34,465 nt of DNA from the NCBI GenBank assembly GCA_977017575.1, contig CDRNVI010000131.1, forward strand, positions 1 through 34,465, given 5' to 3'. The translations under genes and the position numbers were made by a program. Numbering within the stretch: the stretch's first letter is position 1; every line of letters begins with the position of its first letter. The DNA comes from Paramoeba atlantica. Lineage: Eukaryota > Discosea. This document shows, piece after piece, positions 1 to 11,961 of this stretch. The notes below the pieces were generated by a model. It made no database searches, was not told the origin of the DNA, and worked only from the letters and a program-made list of their open reading frames with translations.

Positions 1-2
1 GA

Positions 3-473
3 AAAAAAAGAAATTGATTTATAAATAAATCTTTTACTCAGAAGAGTTCATATTTAAAATTTTATAATAGAAAGAAGAAAGTATTTATATTAATTCAAAA
101 AAATAATTTAAAGAAAAGAGAAAAAAAATTATTAAATTTATATTTAACAGGAAAAAAGAGAAGATTCTATAGGTATAATAATATTACATCTTTTTTTTTA
201 AATTATAAGTTTATTAATAATAATAAAACATTATTATTTAAACAAATGAAAAAAAAATTAAAAATTTTATTTAAAAAAGGTTTATTTAAAAAAAGTAGTA
301 TGTATTTTTTTAGAAGAACATTATTAGTAGAATATCCTAAATGATCATTAATAAAAGAAAATTATTTTAAACGTAATGAAGATAATATAATGTCGTATTT
401 ATCAAAATATATACATTTTAAAATTTATAATATATATAGAAAAATATATAATATATTGATTTATTATTTTTAA
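3..473 (+). CDS. Unidentified basic mitochondrial ORF, 5' end outside window
   Basis: An open frame enters from the left edge and ends at TAA 471-473, giving about 156 residues with TGA read as Trp. The product is very rich in Lys, Arg, Asn, Phe and Tyr (for example TGKKRRFYRY near the middle and FRRTLLVEYPKW further on), has no membrane segment, and looks like a fast-evolving mitochondrial ribosomal protein. I could not match it to a named family. The next ORF begins shortly after in another frame, and the T/A run at the end (about 465-474) is the kind of place where other genes here slip frame, so the two could be one gene. This is inference. Confidence 0.5.
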
Positions 474-544
474 AACGAATTAATCAATATAAAAATTTTA
501 GTAAACTAAATTATTCAAAAATTTTAATTAATATTAGAAGTAAT

Positions 545-1036
545 TTGTTACAATATTTTTATAACAAAAATAAGACTTTCAAAAGTTTTATTAAAAATAA
601 AGTTTACTATAATAAATTTTTAGTAAAAAATGTATCAATAAAAAATTATATATTATTTAATAATATTAATGATTATACTAATAATTATAAAAATATAAAT
701 AATTTGAAATATAATAATTCTATATATAGTTATTATAAATATTTTTTAAAATTAGTATTATTTAATAATTTGATTTTAAAAAATAATTATACTAAAAAAA
801 TAAATTGTGATATTAGTTTATTTATTACTAAATTTATGAAAAATTTAAATATAATATATAAGTATATATATAGTATTAAGTATTCAAATAAAAAAAATTT
901 AAATTATTATTCAAAATTAAATGAAATAAATTTTTTTAATAATATTTATGACTATGATTATAGTTTATTAAATAATAATAGCTTAATAAATTATAAATTA
1001 AATACTGTTACTTTATTAAATTCTAAAAAATATTAA
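545..1036 (+). CDS. Unidentified Asn/Lys/Tyr-rich mitochondrial ORF
   Basis: This is a 163-codon frame if the TTG at 545 is the start, ending at TAA 1034-1036. The frame stays open upstream of 545 to the end of the preceding ORF, so the true start is uncertain. The protein is dominated by Asn, Lys, Ile, Leu and Tyr, is basic, and lacks a convincing transmembrane helix. I do not recognise it; a diverged ribosomal protein is the most likely class given the position. The following 238 bases (1037-1274) are A/T homopolymer-rich and hold no gene I can support, only very short basic frames around 1160-1250. Confidence 0.45.
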   Translation: MLQYFYNKNKTFKSFIKNKVYYNKFLVKNVSIKNYILFNNINDYTNNYKNINNLKYNNSIYSYYKYFLKLVLFNNLILKNNYTKKINCDISLFITKFMKNLNIIYKYIYSIKYSNKKNLNYYSKLNEINFFNNIYDYDYSLLNNNSLINYKLNTVTLLNSKKY

Positions 1037-1274
1037 TTAAATAATATTTAATTAATAAATTTAAAAAGAAATTTTTAAATTTGAATATTATTATTAATTT
1101 GAATAATAATAATATTTTTAAAATAAGGTAAAAAGAAAAAAATATTTTTATCTTATATATGTTTGCACCTTCAAGATGTTGTATAGAAAAAGAAAGAAAA
1201 GAATAAACGTGAAAAAATGATTAAGAAAATTATTTAGTAATTAAATTATAGTAATAAAAAAAAAAATTATTATT

Positions 1275-1655
1275 ATGCCACAATTAGATTTAGGAATTTT
1301 ATTTTTAGAATTAGTTTTAAATTTTATATTTTTTTGATTAATTTATATTTATTATGCAAGATATATATTCCCTTTAATAAATAAAACTATTAAATTAAGA
1401 AAATATAAATTAAAATCTATAATAAAAAGATTATTATTATTAGAATCAAATATTTTATTTATTATAAAATTAAATTTAAGTATTTTATTAAATAATAATT
1501 TTTTATTAAATAAATTTGTTGTTTTATTAAAATCTAAAATTAATAATATTAAAATTATTATTTTTAGTAAATTATATATATTAGGTTTAAATTTCTTAAA
1601 AAAAGAATCTTTATTAAATAAAAAATATTTTATAATAAAAACAATATATAAATAA
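1275..1655 (+). CDS. atp8: ATP synthase F0 subunit 8
   Basis: The 126-residue product starts with MPQLD, the hallmark N-terminus of mitochondrial ATP8. One N-terminal hydrophobic helix (about residues 8-30) is followed by a basic Lys-rich tail, as expected for this small peripheral-stalk subunit in the inner membrane. One TGA inside the helix is read as Trp. At 126 residues it resembles the longer protist forms rather than the ~50-residue animal protein. Its TAA stop overlaps the ATG of cob by one base (TAATG), implying co-transcription. The name rests on the N-terminal motif and topology; the C-terminal half is not diagnostic. Confidence 0.72.
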
Positions 1656-2803
1656 TGAGATTAGTTAAAAAAGATATTTTTGTAAATGCATTTTATAATG
1701 CTTTAGTAGTTTATCCAGCTCCTGCTAATATAACTTATGCTTGAAATTTAGGAGTTAGTGCTGGTTTGTTTTTAATTATTCAGATTTTAACAGGTGTTAT
1801 TTTAGCTATGTATTATACACCTAATGCTGATTTAGCTTTTGCTAGTGTTAGACATATAGTTAATGATGTACATTTTGGTGATATGCTAAGAATGTACCAT
1901 GCTAGTGGATCATCAGTTTTTTTTTTTGTAATATATTTACATGTATTTAGAGGTTTATATTATGGTTCATATACTTATCCTAGACAATTTGTATGAGTAT
2001 CTGGTGTTATAATATTATTAATTATGATTATAACAGCTTTTGTAGGTTATGTTTTACCTTGGGGTCAAATGAGTTTTTGAGCAGCAACTGTTATTACTAA
2101 TTTAGTGTCAGTTATACCTTTTGTAGGTAATGATATATTATTATGATTATGAGGTGGATTTTCTGTTGATGAAGCTACATTACATCGTTTTTTTAGTTTA
2201 CATTATTTATTACCTTTTGTTATAGCAGCTTTAGCTGGAGTTCATATTATATTATTACATGAAGTTGGTTCTAATAATATATTAGGTATTAATCATAAGG
2301 TAGATCAAATACCATTTCATCCTTATTTTGTTTTTAAAGATTTATTTAGTTCATTATTATTATTATTTGGTTTTAATATGTATGCTATAAAACATACTCC
2401 AAGTATAATAGACGCAGATAATTATTTAGAAGCAAATCCTTTAGTAACACCCGTACATATCGTACCAGAATGATATTTTAAAGCTTTTTATGCAATTTTA
2501 AGATCTGTACCAGATAAAGCAGGTGGTTTTATCTTATTAGTTTTATCTATTATTGTTTTAATAATATTTCCATTTTATGTGAAAGCACCTATAGTTAGTG
2601 GTTATTTTAGACCTATTTATAATTTAGGTTTTTGATTATTTATTATGGATTTTATTACATTAACCTGAATAGGAGGTAAACCTATAGAAGAACCTTATTA
2701 TTTTATAGGTCAAATGGCTACAAGTTTTTATTTTATATATTTTATTATATTGTTACCTGTTATTGTTAAATTAGAAAAATCATTATATAAAAATATTACT
2801 TAA
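1655..2803 (+). CDS. cob: Apocytochrome b (complex III)
   Basis: The 382-residue product is the cytochrome b core of the bc1 complex, which binds hemes bL and bH and the quinol sites. Haem-ligand context is visible in helix II ([13 protein letters not shown]) and helix IV ([17 protein letters not shown]). The quinol-site motif PEWY is present (VHIVPEWYF). TGA serves as Trp many times, for example in TYAWNLGVS near the N-terminus. The start ATG overlaps the atp8 stop. PEWYF is followed by [13 protein letters not shown] rather than the usual LPFYAILRSIP, a local oddity next to the Qo site. The gene is complete and in frame. Confidence 0.97.
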
Positions 2804-2807
2804 ACAT

Positions 2808-3311
2808 ATGAATAAAATTTTTAATTTTATAATTTTTTATATTTCTATATTATTTTTAGTTAATATGTTTTCAAATCATTTATTTTTTTTTAATTCTGTT
2901 GGTAATTTATTAATTATAATTATATTATTAATTATATCTTTATTTACTTTTTATATTTCTTCGTTAAAAAGTAATTTCTTAATTATAAAAAAAAATGAAA
3001 TATATAAACAATATTATTTAAAATTATTAAAACTATATTATATTTTTTATTTATATAAAAATATAATATTTCAAAATATTTTAATATCTACATTTCAAAA
3101 TTATTATTTTAAATTTATAATTTTATTTTATAATATTAATTTAAATATATTATTAAATTCTATATCAAATTTATATAGTTATTTATATAATAATTTTTTA
3201 AATACTTTTTATATTAATAATTATTTTATATTTAGTATTAAATTTAAATTATTAAATCAAATAAACTATAAAAATTTTATTTTTAAAAAATATTTTACTA
3301 TAAAAAAATAA
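2808..3311 (+). CDS. Unidentified mitochondrial membrane ORF
   Basis: This intact 167-codon frame lies 4 bases after cob and 3 bases before nad3, so it sits in the same tightly packed operon and is unlikely to be spurious. The first ~55 residues form two hydrophobic helices (about 5-22 and 30-52). The rest is amphipathic and rich in Tyr, Phe, Asn and Lys. That layout resembles ATP synthase subunit b (atp4/ymf39) or another fast-evolving respiratory subunit, but no conserved motif is visible, so I leave it unnamed. A profile search with atp4 models would decide. Confidence 0.6.
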   Translation: MNKIFNFIIFYISILFLVNMFSNHLFFFNSVGNLLIIIILLIISLFTFYISSLKSNFLIIKKNEIYKQYYLKLLKLYYIFYLYKNIIFQNILISTFQNYYFKFIILFYNINLNILLNSISNLYSYLYNNFLNTFYINNYFIFSIKFKLLNQINYKNFIFKKYFTIKK

Positions 3312-3314
3312 TAT

Positions 3315-3671
3315 ATGAATTTTGAATATAGTATAATTATTATCTCTATATCATTAAGTATGATTATTTCTTTAGTATTATTTTCTATTATTTTACTTCT
3401 TATTTATTCAAAATTTGAGATAGAAAAAGTTTCAGCATATGAATGTGGTTTTCACCCTTTTGAAGATACTAGACATAATTTTAATGTAAGATTTTATTTA
3501 GTATCTATTTTATTTTTAATTTTTGATTTAGAAATAATATTTTTATTTCCATGATTGACTTTAGTTAATTTTTTAGGAACAAGTGGTTTTTTAGTAGTAT
3601 TGATTTTTATTACTATATTAACTATAGGTTTCATATATGAATGATTAAAAGGTGCTTTAACCTGAGAGTAA
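3315..3671 (+). CDS. nad3: NADH dehydrogenase subunit 3
   Basis: The 118-residue complex I membrane subunit carries the family signature [32 protein letters not shown]. This includes the matrix-loop Cys known for the active/deactive switch and the acidic FDLE in TM2. Three transmembrane helices are present, and the usual C-terminal WLKGALTWE is seen. TGA codons at FPWLT, YEWLK and LTWE are read as Trp. Start and stop are both clear; atp6 follows after 18 bases. Confidence 0.96.
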
Positions 3672-3689
3672 AAAATTATTTTATATATT

Positions 3690-4443
3690 ATGAATAAATT
3701 TTTTCAACCATTAGATCAATTTGATATATTTTCTTTATATATAAATTTTTATTTTAGTGATTTTTATATAACAAACTTATTTATATATTTATTTATTATT
3801 TTTTTTATAATAAATATTATAACAAGTAATGTATTATTATCTAAATTAAATTTAGTTTATAAATCGTTATGACAATACATATATGAGAATTTTATATATT
3901 TATTTCCGTTAAATGTTTTAGTTACACAAGTAGGTAAAAGAGGTGAACCATATTTTGTTTATATAGCTAGCTTATTTTATTTTATATTAATAGCAAATTT
4001 TATTGGTTTAGTACCAAGTTCTTTTACTATTACAAGTCATATAATTTTAACATTTTTATTAGGATCAATTACTGTTATAGGATTAACTATAATAGGTTTT
4101 TTAAAAACAAAAATTACATTTTATACAGTTATTTATACCAAAAGGTGTTCCTAATATTTTATTACCTATGTTAATAGGTATCGAAGTTATTTCTTATATT
4201 GCAAGAGGTTTTAGTTTATCTATACGGTTATTTGCAAATTTAATGTCGGGACATTCATTAATACATATTTTATTATTTTTTATTGTAAAAATATTAAAAT
4301 TTAATTATATTATAGGTATTTTAGGAATATTATTAATAACTGTAATTTTTTTATTAGAGTTTGGTATTTCATTTTTACAAGCTTATGTATTTATTGTTTT
4401 AGTTTCTATTTATTTAAAAGATTCTTACGAAGCTGGACATTAA
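3690..4443 (+). CDS. atp6: ATP synthase F0 subunit a (net one-base frame slip)
   Basis: This is F0 subunit a, which forms the proton half-channels. The essential Arg is in GFSLSIRLFANLMSGH near 4220, and the C-terminal helix ends in LQAYVFIVLVSIYLKDSYEAGH. The first part (MNKFFQPLDQFD onward) and the conserved middle (KRGEPYFVYIAS, LIANFIGLVPSSFT) are in one frame. From the IPKGVPN motif at about 4135 onward the frame is offset by one base. The whole spans about 250 codons, normal for ATP6. The slip is either a sequencing error or real; nothing else suggests a pseudogene. Confidence 0.92.
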
Positions 4444-4461
4444 AAAACATTTATTTTAACA

Positions 4462-4782
4462 ATGTTTAATATCTTAATTCCTTTTGAAACATTTATACCT
4501 ATTTTAAGTTTTAGTTTATTTATTATAGGTATAGCGGGTATTTTTATTACACGTAGAAATATAATAATAATAATAATGTCTATAGAGTTAATTTTAGCAT
4601 CTGTAAATTTATTATTTATTTTTTTATCAATATATTTAGATGATATATATGGTCAGATATTTGCTTTATATATATTAACTATAGCAGCTTCTGAATCAGC
4701 TATTGGTTTAGGATTAATAGTTATTTATTATAGATTAAGAGGTATTATATCTATAGATTATATTAGTACTATAAAAGGTTAA
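4462..4782 (+). CDS. nad4L: NADH dehydrogenase subunit 4L
   Basis: The 106-residue protein has three transmembrane helices. The characteristic helix II (IIMSIELILASVNLLF) carries the conserved Glu, and helix III has ALYILTIAASESAIGLGLIVIYYR with the second conserved Glu. These are proton-path residues of the MrpC/NuoK-type subunit in complex I. It is complete and in frame, 18 bases after atp6 and 19 bases before nad5. Confidence 0.96.
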   Translation: MFNILIPFETFIPILSFSLFIIGIAGIFITRRNIIIIIMSIELILASVNLLFIFLSIYLDDIYGQIFALYILTIAASESAIGLGLIVIYYRLRGIISIDYISTIKG

Positions 4783-4801
4783 ATTTTTTTATATACTTTT
4801 T

Positions 4802-6820
4802 ATGTATTTATTAGTATTATATTTACCATTAATAAGTTTTTTAATTATAAGTTTTTTTGGGCGTTTATTAGGAAATAAAGGTAGTTTTATAATTGCGAAT
4901 TTTAATATGTTATTAACAGTGTTGTTATCATATTATATTTTTTATGAAACTGTATTAAAAGGTTCTGTATGTTTTTTAAAATTATTTTCATGATTTAATA
5001 TAGGTTTATTTAATGTAACATGAGGATTTATTTTCGATCCTGTAACAGGTGTTATGTTAATTGTAGTAAATACAATATCTTTATTAGTTCATTTTTATTC
5101 AATAGGTTATATGTATAATGATCCTTTTTCTTCTCGATTTGTATCTTATTTATCATTATTTACATGATTTATGTTAATGTTAGTTACAGCTGATAATATA
5201 TTACAATTATTTTTAGGTTGAGAAGGTGTTGGTTTAGTATCTTATTTATTAATTAATTTTTGATTTACAATAGCAGATGCAAACAAAGCTGCAATTAAAG
5301 CTATTATTATGAATAGAATAGGTGACATTGGAGTTGGTTTAGGTATATGTTTAATATATTTAGAATATAAAACATTAAATTTTAGTATAATATTCGCAAT
5401 AAGTGATATGTGTCAATTTGATTATATTTATTTTATAAATAATTATTTTAATACAATAACTTTGATAACTATTTTTATATTAATTGGAGCTATGGGAAAA
5501 TCTGCACAATTAGGTTTACATACTTGATTACCGGATGCTATGGCTGGTCCAACACCAGTTTCTGCTCTTATACATGCAGCAACAATGGTTACAGCTGGAG
5601 TATTTATTTTAATAAGATTATCACCAATGGTTGAATATTCAGCTATTGGTTTATGAATTATAACTTTAGTTGGTGTTTTAACTAGTTTTTTTGCAGCAAC
5701 TATAGGTTTATTTCAAAATGATATAAAAAAGGTTATAGCATATTCAACTTGTAGTCAATTAGGTTATATGGTGTTTATATGTGGGTTATCAAATTATTCA
5801 CTAAGTTTATTTCATTTAACTAATCATGCTTTTTTTAAAGCATTATTATTTTTAAGTGCGGGGGCTATTATACATGCTTTATCTGATGAACAAGATATAA
5901 GAAAATATGGAGGGTTAATTAAATTATTACCTTATAGTTATATTATGATGTTAATAGGTTCTTTAGCATTAATGGGTATACCTTTTTTAACAGGGTTTTA
6001 TTCTAAAGATGTTATAATTGAAATTACTTATATATCATATATAATAGATAGTTCTTTTATTTATTGATTAAGTGTTATAGCAGCTTTGTTTACATCATTA
6101 TATAGTATTAGGTTATTAGTATATGTTTTTATAACATCACCTAATGGTTATAGAAAAATGTTTGAATTAATACATGAATCTAATATTTTTATGTCTTTAC
6201 CTTTATTTATATTAGCTTTAAATAGTATATTTTTTGGTTATATTAATAAAGATTTATTTATAGGATTAGGTAATGATACTTGATTAAATTGATTAAATAT
6301 AATTTCAACTAGAAATATTTTAATTTTAGAATCAGAATTTTTACCTTGATATATAAAAAATATTCCTTTTTTTTTTAGTATGTCTGGTATAATAATTATT
6401 TTTTTAATAAATTATTATTATACTTATTTATATAAAGTTTTAAGAAGTAATAATTATTTATATTTTAAAAGATATAATAATATTGCAAGTTTTTTTTCTT
6501 ATAAATGGTATGTGGATACTATTTATAATAAAATAATTTTAGGAGGTTTTATTAAATTATCCTATATAGTATTTAAAAATATTGATAGAGGTATTATAGA
6601 ATTAATAGGGCCTTTAGGTTTAGTTAGATTATGAAATTCTTTAAGTATTAATTATAAATATTTTTTCCCAACAGGTTATATTTTTAATTATTTGTTCTTA
6701 TTTATTATTTCATCTGTTAGTTTAATTATATTCTATATATTACCTATAAATAATTTAAATAGTGAATTATTATTTATATTAATTGCTATAATTTTAATAA
6801 ATAAATATAAAAATAAGTAA
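4802..6820 (+). CDS. nad5: NADH dehydrogenase subunit 5
   Basis: This 672-residue antiporter-like proton-pumping subunit is at the distal end of the complex I membrane arm. Conserved stretches include [19 protein letters not shown] (Glu of the pump), [53 protein letters not shown], and [11 protein letters not shown] followed by [21 protein letters not shown]. The long amphipathic C-terminal extension of NAD5 is present. Many TGA codons are read as Trp. It is complete with no frame break. Confidence 0.96.
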
Positions 6821-6837
6821 AATTTTTTTTAAAACAT

Positions 6838-7425
6838 ATGGATCAAAATTTATTTTATATATTTTTTTTTATAATAAGTATTGTATCGGCTATTTTAGTA
6901 ATAATTTCTAAAAATCCTTTACATTCTATTATTTATTTAATATTAGTTTTTTGTAATATAGTTTTTATATTATTATTGTTGGAGTTGGAATTTATGTCTA
7001 TGGTGTTTTTAATAGTTTATATAGGTGCAATAGCAGTATTATTTTTATTTATTATTTATATGTTAAATATAAAAGTTATAGAATTGAATGAATTAAATAT
7101 AAAATATTTGATAGGTATTATATTATTAACTTTATTAATAATATTTTTAATTTATTTATATTATATACCGATTAATGTAATTTTTAATATAGATTCCTCA
7201 AACAATAATAATTATATAAATTATTATAATATTTTATATAATATATCAAATTTAAATTTGATATCTTTAATATTATACGATAAGCATTATATATTATTTA
7301 TAATACTTAGTCTTATATTATTATTAGCTATGATTGGTGTTATTATATTAACATGTAAAAGAACATATTATCTAAAAGAACAGGTAATTTTTGAACAAAA
7401 TAAAAGGTTTATAAAGAATCCATAA
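6838..7425 (+). CDS. nad6: NADH dehydrogenase subunit 6
   Basis: The 195-residue NuoJ-type membrane subunit of complex I has a diagnostic N-terminal region ([53 protein letters not shown]). This contains the TM3 pi-bulge motif of NAD6. Five helices are visible, with a variable Asn-rich loop between helices 4 and 5 (about residues 118-130). The stop is one base before the ATG of nad11. Confidence 0.95.
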   Translation: MDQNLFYIFFFIISIVSAILVIISKNPLHSIIYLILVFCNIVFILLLLELEFMSMVFLIVYIGAIAVLFLFIIYMLNIKVIELNELNIKYLIGIILLTLLIIFLIYLYYIPINVIFNIDSSNNNNYINYYNILYNISNLNLISLILYDKHYILFIILSLILLLAMIGVIILTCKRTYYLKEQVIFEQNKRFIKNP

Positions 7426-7426
7426 A

Positions 7427-9457
7427 ATGAATAATTATAAAATAAATAATATTGCAGTTAAAGATAATAATATGAAAACTATATTACAATTATGTAATAT
7501 GATTAATATAGATATACCAAAATTTTGTTATCATGAACAATTATCTATAGCAGGTAATTGTAGAATGTGTTTAGTTGAAGTAAAAGGAGCTATAAAACCT
7601 ATAGCTTCTTGTGCATCCCCTTTAAATAATAATATGCATATATTAACTAATACTAAATTAGTTAAAAAGGCTAGAGAAGGTGTTTTAGAATTTTTATTAT
7701 TAAATCATCCATTAGATTGTCCTATTTGTGATCAAGGAGGTGAATGTGATTTACAAGATCAATCATTAATTTTTGGTAATGATAGAGGTAGATTTTATGA
7801 AAATAAAAGATCTGTTAATGATAAAGATTGTGGACCTTTAATAAAAACTATTATGACAAGATGTATTCATTGTACTAGATGTATACGTTTTATAGATGAG
7901 TTTATTGGTTATAAATATTTTGGTTTGATAGGTCGAGGACAAAATATAGAAATAAGTAATTTTTTATCAAAAAATATTAATTCGGAATTATCTGGTAATT
8001 TAATTGATTTATGCCCTGTAGGTGCTTTAACTTCTAAACCTTATTCATTCATTTCTAGACCTTGAGAACTTATTTCTTGAAATACTATAGATATTAATGA
8101 TTTATTACATATAAATATTAGAATAGATATTAGAGATAGTGAAATATTAAGAGTTTTACCTTTATTTAATGATTATATACATGAGATCTGAATCTCAGAT
8201 CTAACTCGTTTTTCTTATGATAATCAAAAGAATAATCGAATAATTAATCCTTTAAAAAAGGAAGGTGCAAATAAATTTATTATATATAGTTGAGAAAAAG
8301 TATTAAATTTAATATTAAAAAAATGTTTAAATAGTAATTTACATTTTTTAATAGGTGATAATATAGATAGTGAAACTGCTTTAGTAATAAAAAAAGGAAA
8401 AAATTATTTTAATAATCATGAATTTACTATTAATTATAAAAAATTAACTAGGAATTCAAATAATCGTAAAAATTATATTTTAGATTATAATATATATAAA
8501 GAATTAAATGAATTTAAAAATATTATATTAATTAATATAAATATTAGATTAGAATATCCTTTATTAAATATAAAGTTAAAACGATTTAAAGATTTAAAAT
8601 TATTAAATATTTATAATATAGGGACCTCTTATAATCAAAATTATAAAAATATAAATTATTCATCTAATTTATTAGAAGTAAAAAAATTTATAGAGGGAAA
8701 ATCTTTATTAAATAATATTGTATTAAAAGCATCTAAAAATTTAATTTTATTAAATGATAATACTTTATTTAATTTTTTAATTACAACATTGAAAAATTTA
8801 AATTTAGAATCAAGTATTAATATAGGGTTTTTAAATAATTTAAATATAAATATTATAGCTAATGAATTAAATTTATTTAATTCATTAGTAAAATTTAATG
8901 ATTATAGTTTTAAAAAAATGATTTATAAAGAAAATAATATTTTATATAATTTAAATAATTATAATTATAATTATTTAAATTATAATTGTGATTATAATAT
9001 TTTTCAAGGTTGTTATTTACCTATATTAAAAGAAATTAATAATTATGATTTATTATTACCATCAATAACTCATTATGAAAAAAAAAGTTTATTTATAAAT
9101 ATATTTGGTTATTGTCAATCGACAAAATTTATTTTATTTCCGCCGAAGAATGCAAGAAATGATTGAAAAATATTATATATATTATTTAAAACAATTATTA
9201 GTGATGAAAAGATTATGAAATTATCTTTTAGTAATATTAGATTATTATTAAGTTCTTATAATATAAATATAAATACTATATTAAATATATATAATAATAA
9301 TGAAATATCAAATTATAAAAATATTATGGTTTTGAAAAATAAAAATTTATATAAAAATATGACTAATATATATTCTAATAATAAATTTTTACAATCATCA
9401 AAAATTTTAAACAGTTGTTTAATTAATTCTAAAAAAATATATAATAATTTTCATTAA
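7427..9457 (+). CDS. nad11: NADH dehydrogenase subunit 11 (NuoG/75 kDa type)
   Basis: The 676-residue peripheral-arm subunit of complex I carries iron-sulfur clusters. The N-terminal ferredoxin-like domain has [18 protein letters not shown] plus the Cys at ASCASP ([2Fe-2S] N1b). [19 protein letters not shown] gives the His/Cys ligands of N5, and RCIHCTRC with [11 protein letters not shown] those of N4. After about residue 230 the molybdopterin-oxidoreductase-like C-terminal half follows; it is strongly diverged and Asn-rich but remains open to the end. Having both halves in mtDNA is a primitive trait kept in some protists; many eukaryotes have moved the gene to the nucleus. The frame is unbroken with TGA as Trp. 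Confidence 0.94.
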
Positions 9458-9470
9458 AAGATTTTAAAAT

Positions 9471-10454
9471 ATGAATTTTTTGTTAACTTTAATTATAACA
9501 ATATTAAAATATTTAATTTTAATAGTACCTGTATTAGTAACTGTAGCTATTTTTACAGTTTTTGAAAGAAAAGTTATGGGTTATATACAACGAAGACAAG
9601 GTCCTATAAAAGTAGGTTTTTTAGGTATTTTGCAACCTTTTGCCGATGGTTTAAAATTAATGATAAAAGAACCTGTTATACCGGTAAATTCAAATTATTT
9701 AATGTATATAGCAGCTCCAATATTAACATTATTATTAAGTTTAATAAATTGAATATTAATACCTTTTGATGAAAATGTAGTAATATCTAATATTAATATA
9801 GGAGTTTTGTTTATTTTGGGTATTTCTTCTTTAAGTGTATATGGTGTTATTATAGCTGGTTGAGCTAGTAATTCAAAATATGCATTTTTAGGTGCTCTTA
9901 GATCTGCTGCACAAATGATATCTTATGAAGTATCTATAGGTATAATATTAATAACTCTTCTAATAGGTGTAGGTTCTTTAAATTTAAGTAATATAGTATT
10001 AGCTCAAGAGGATATTTGATTTATTATACCATTTTTTCCTTTATTTTTATTATTTTTTATATCTTCTGTTGCAGAAACTAATAGACACCCTTTTGATTTA
10101 CCGGCAGAAGCAGAATTAGTTTCTGGTTATAATGTAGAATATTCATCAGTAGGATTTGCTTTTTTTTTTATCGGTGAATATGCTAATATTATATTAATGA
10201 GTGCATTAAATGTAATTTTATTTTTAGGAGGTTGATTACCACCTTTTAATTTTAATTTTTTTTTACCGCCTATAGTATGATTTACAATAAAAATTGTTTT
10301 AATGATATTTTTATTTATAGTAATAAGAGCCATGTTACCTAGATATAGATATGATCAATTAATGATATTAGGTTGAAAAGTATTTTTACCGTTATCATTA
10401 GGTTTATTAGTTTTCTATGCAGGTATAATGATTGGTTTTGATTTTTTACCTTAA
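9471..10454 (+). CDS. nad1: NADH dehydrogenase subunit 1
   Basis: The 327-residue NuoH-type subunit forms the quinone chamber of complex I. Family motifs are all present: [76 protein letters not shown] (the acidic E-channel loop), and [13 protein letters not shown]. Eight helices can be traced. TGA is used as Trp at INWIL, AGWAS and GGWLP. It is complete and in frame, starting 13 bases after nad11. Confidence 0.97.
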
Positions 10455-10487
10455 TTTTTTAGAATAATAAAATATAAAAAATTTTGA

Positions 10488-11961
10488 ATGTTATTAAAAA
10501 TTTTACTTTTTTTACCATTATTTTTTGCGTTTATTTTAAGTTTAATACCTAAGAAAAAAATTATATTATTAAAACAATTATCTTTATTATTTAGTATAAT
10601 AATTTTTTTTTATTGTATTAAATTATTAGGTAATTTTAATATATATTATTCGTATATTCAATTTCAATCAAGTATTAGTTATTATCCTGGTATGGATTTT
10701 AGTATAGGTATAGATGGTATTTCTATTTTTTTTATATTATTAATGAGTTTACTTTTACCTATTTCGTTATTAGTAAATTGAGAAAGTGTGAAATATCGTA
10801 ATAAAGATTTTACTATTACTTTATTTATATTAGAATTTTTAGTTTTTTGTATTTTTTGTTGTTTAGATATATTTTTTTTTTATATATTTTTTGAAGGTGT
10901 TTTAATACCTATGTTTTTTATTATAGGTATATGAGGTTCAAGACAACGAAAAATTCATGCTGTTTATCAATTTTTTTTATATACTTTTTTTGGATCAATA
11001 TTTATGTTAGTATCTTTTTTAATAATTTACTTACATGTAGGTTCTACAAATTGAAATATAATTAAATATATTAAATTTTCTGATCAACGACAATTAATAT
11101 TATGATTAGGTTTTTTTATAGCATTTGCTATAAAAGTACCAATGATACCTTTTCATATATGATTACCAGAAGCTCATGTCGAAGCACCTACAACAGGTTC
11201 TATCTTATTAGCTGGTATTTTATTAAAATTAGGTACTTATGGTTTTTTAAGATTTTTATTACCTTTATTTCCTTATGGAATGAAATTTTTTTCACCTTTA
11301 GTTATAGTTATTTGTATAATTAGTGTTATATACGGTTCGTTAGTAACAATTAGACAAATAGATTTGAAAAAAAATAATAGCATATTCATCTGTTGTACAT
11401 ATGAATTTTGCAATAATAGGTTTATTTGCTAATAATTTAGAAGGTTTACAAGGTAGTTTATTCTTAATGATTAGTCATGGTATAATATCAAGTTCTTTAT
11501 TTTTTTGCATAGGTGTTTTATATGATCGTTATCATAGTCGTATATTATATTATTATGGAGGTTTAGTACAAGTTATGCCTATATTTGCTGTAATATTTAT
11601 GATTTTTTCTTTAAGTAATATGGGCTTCCCTGGAACAAGTGGTTTTATTGGTGAAATTTTAATATTAATAGGAGTTTTTTTATGAAATATAAAAATTTCA
11701 TTATTATTATTTACTAGTGTTGTTTTTGCAGCTGTTTATTCAATATGGTTATATAATAGATTAATTTTCGGTGAAATAAAAAATTATAATATAATGATTT
11801 ATAATAATTTTTATTATAAAAAATGATTTATAAAATTTTCAGATATTACTAAAAGAGAATTCTTTTTAATATTACCATTTATTTTTTTAAATTTTTTATT
11901 AGGTTTTTATCCTGATTTAATTTTTAATGTAACTTATCTATCAATTTTATCACTTATTTAA
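10488..11961 (+). CDS. nad4: NADH dehydrogenase subunit 4 (one-base frame slip)
   Basis: This antiporter-like complex I subunit is about 490 residues once both frames are counted. Motifs include FFEGVLIPMFFIIGIWGSRQRKIHA (with the conserved Glu), [50 protein letters not shown], and, in the next frame, MNFAIIGLFANNLEGLQGS and MGFPGTSGFIGE. The frame changes at a run of eight A at 11367-11374, where seven would keep the strongly conserved DLKKIIAYSSVVHMN reading. A homopolymer length error is the simplest cause; otherwise the gene is normal. Confidence 0.93.

Noticed and set aside
1160-1250. Short basic frames that could be a tiny ribosomal protein
   Set aside because: Too short and no recognised motif; could be chance in the AT-rich spacer.
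8184-8202. Inverted repeat AGATCTGA/TCAGATCT in nad11
   Set aside because: It lies in open reading frame with normal coding and is short; probably chance.
10127-10333. Minus-strand ORF opposite nad1
   Set aside because: Antisense shadow of a conserved nad1 region; all real mitochondrial genes here are on the plus strand.
11102-11323. 73-codon plus-strand ORF inside nad4
   Set aside because: Out of frame with the conserved nad4 protein that occupies the same bases.
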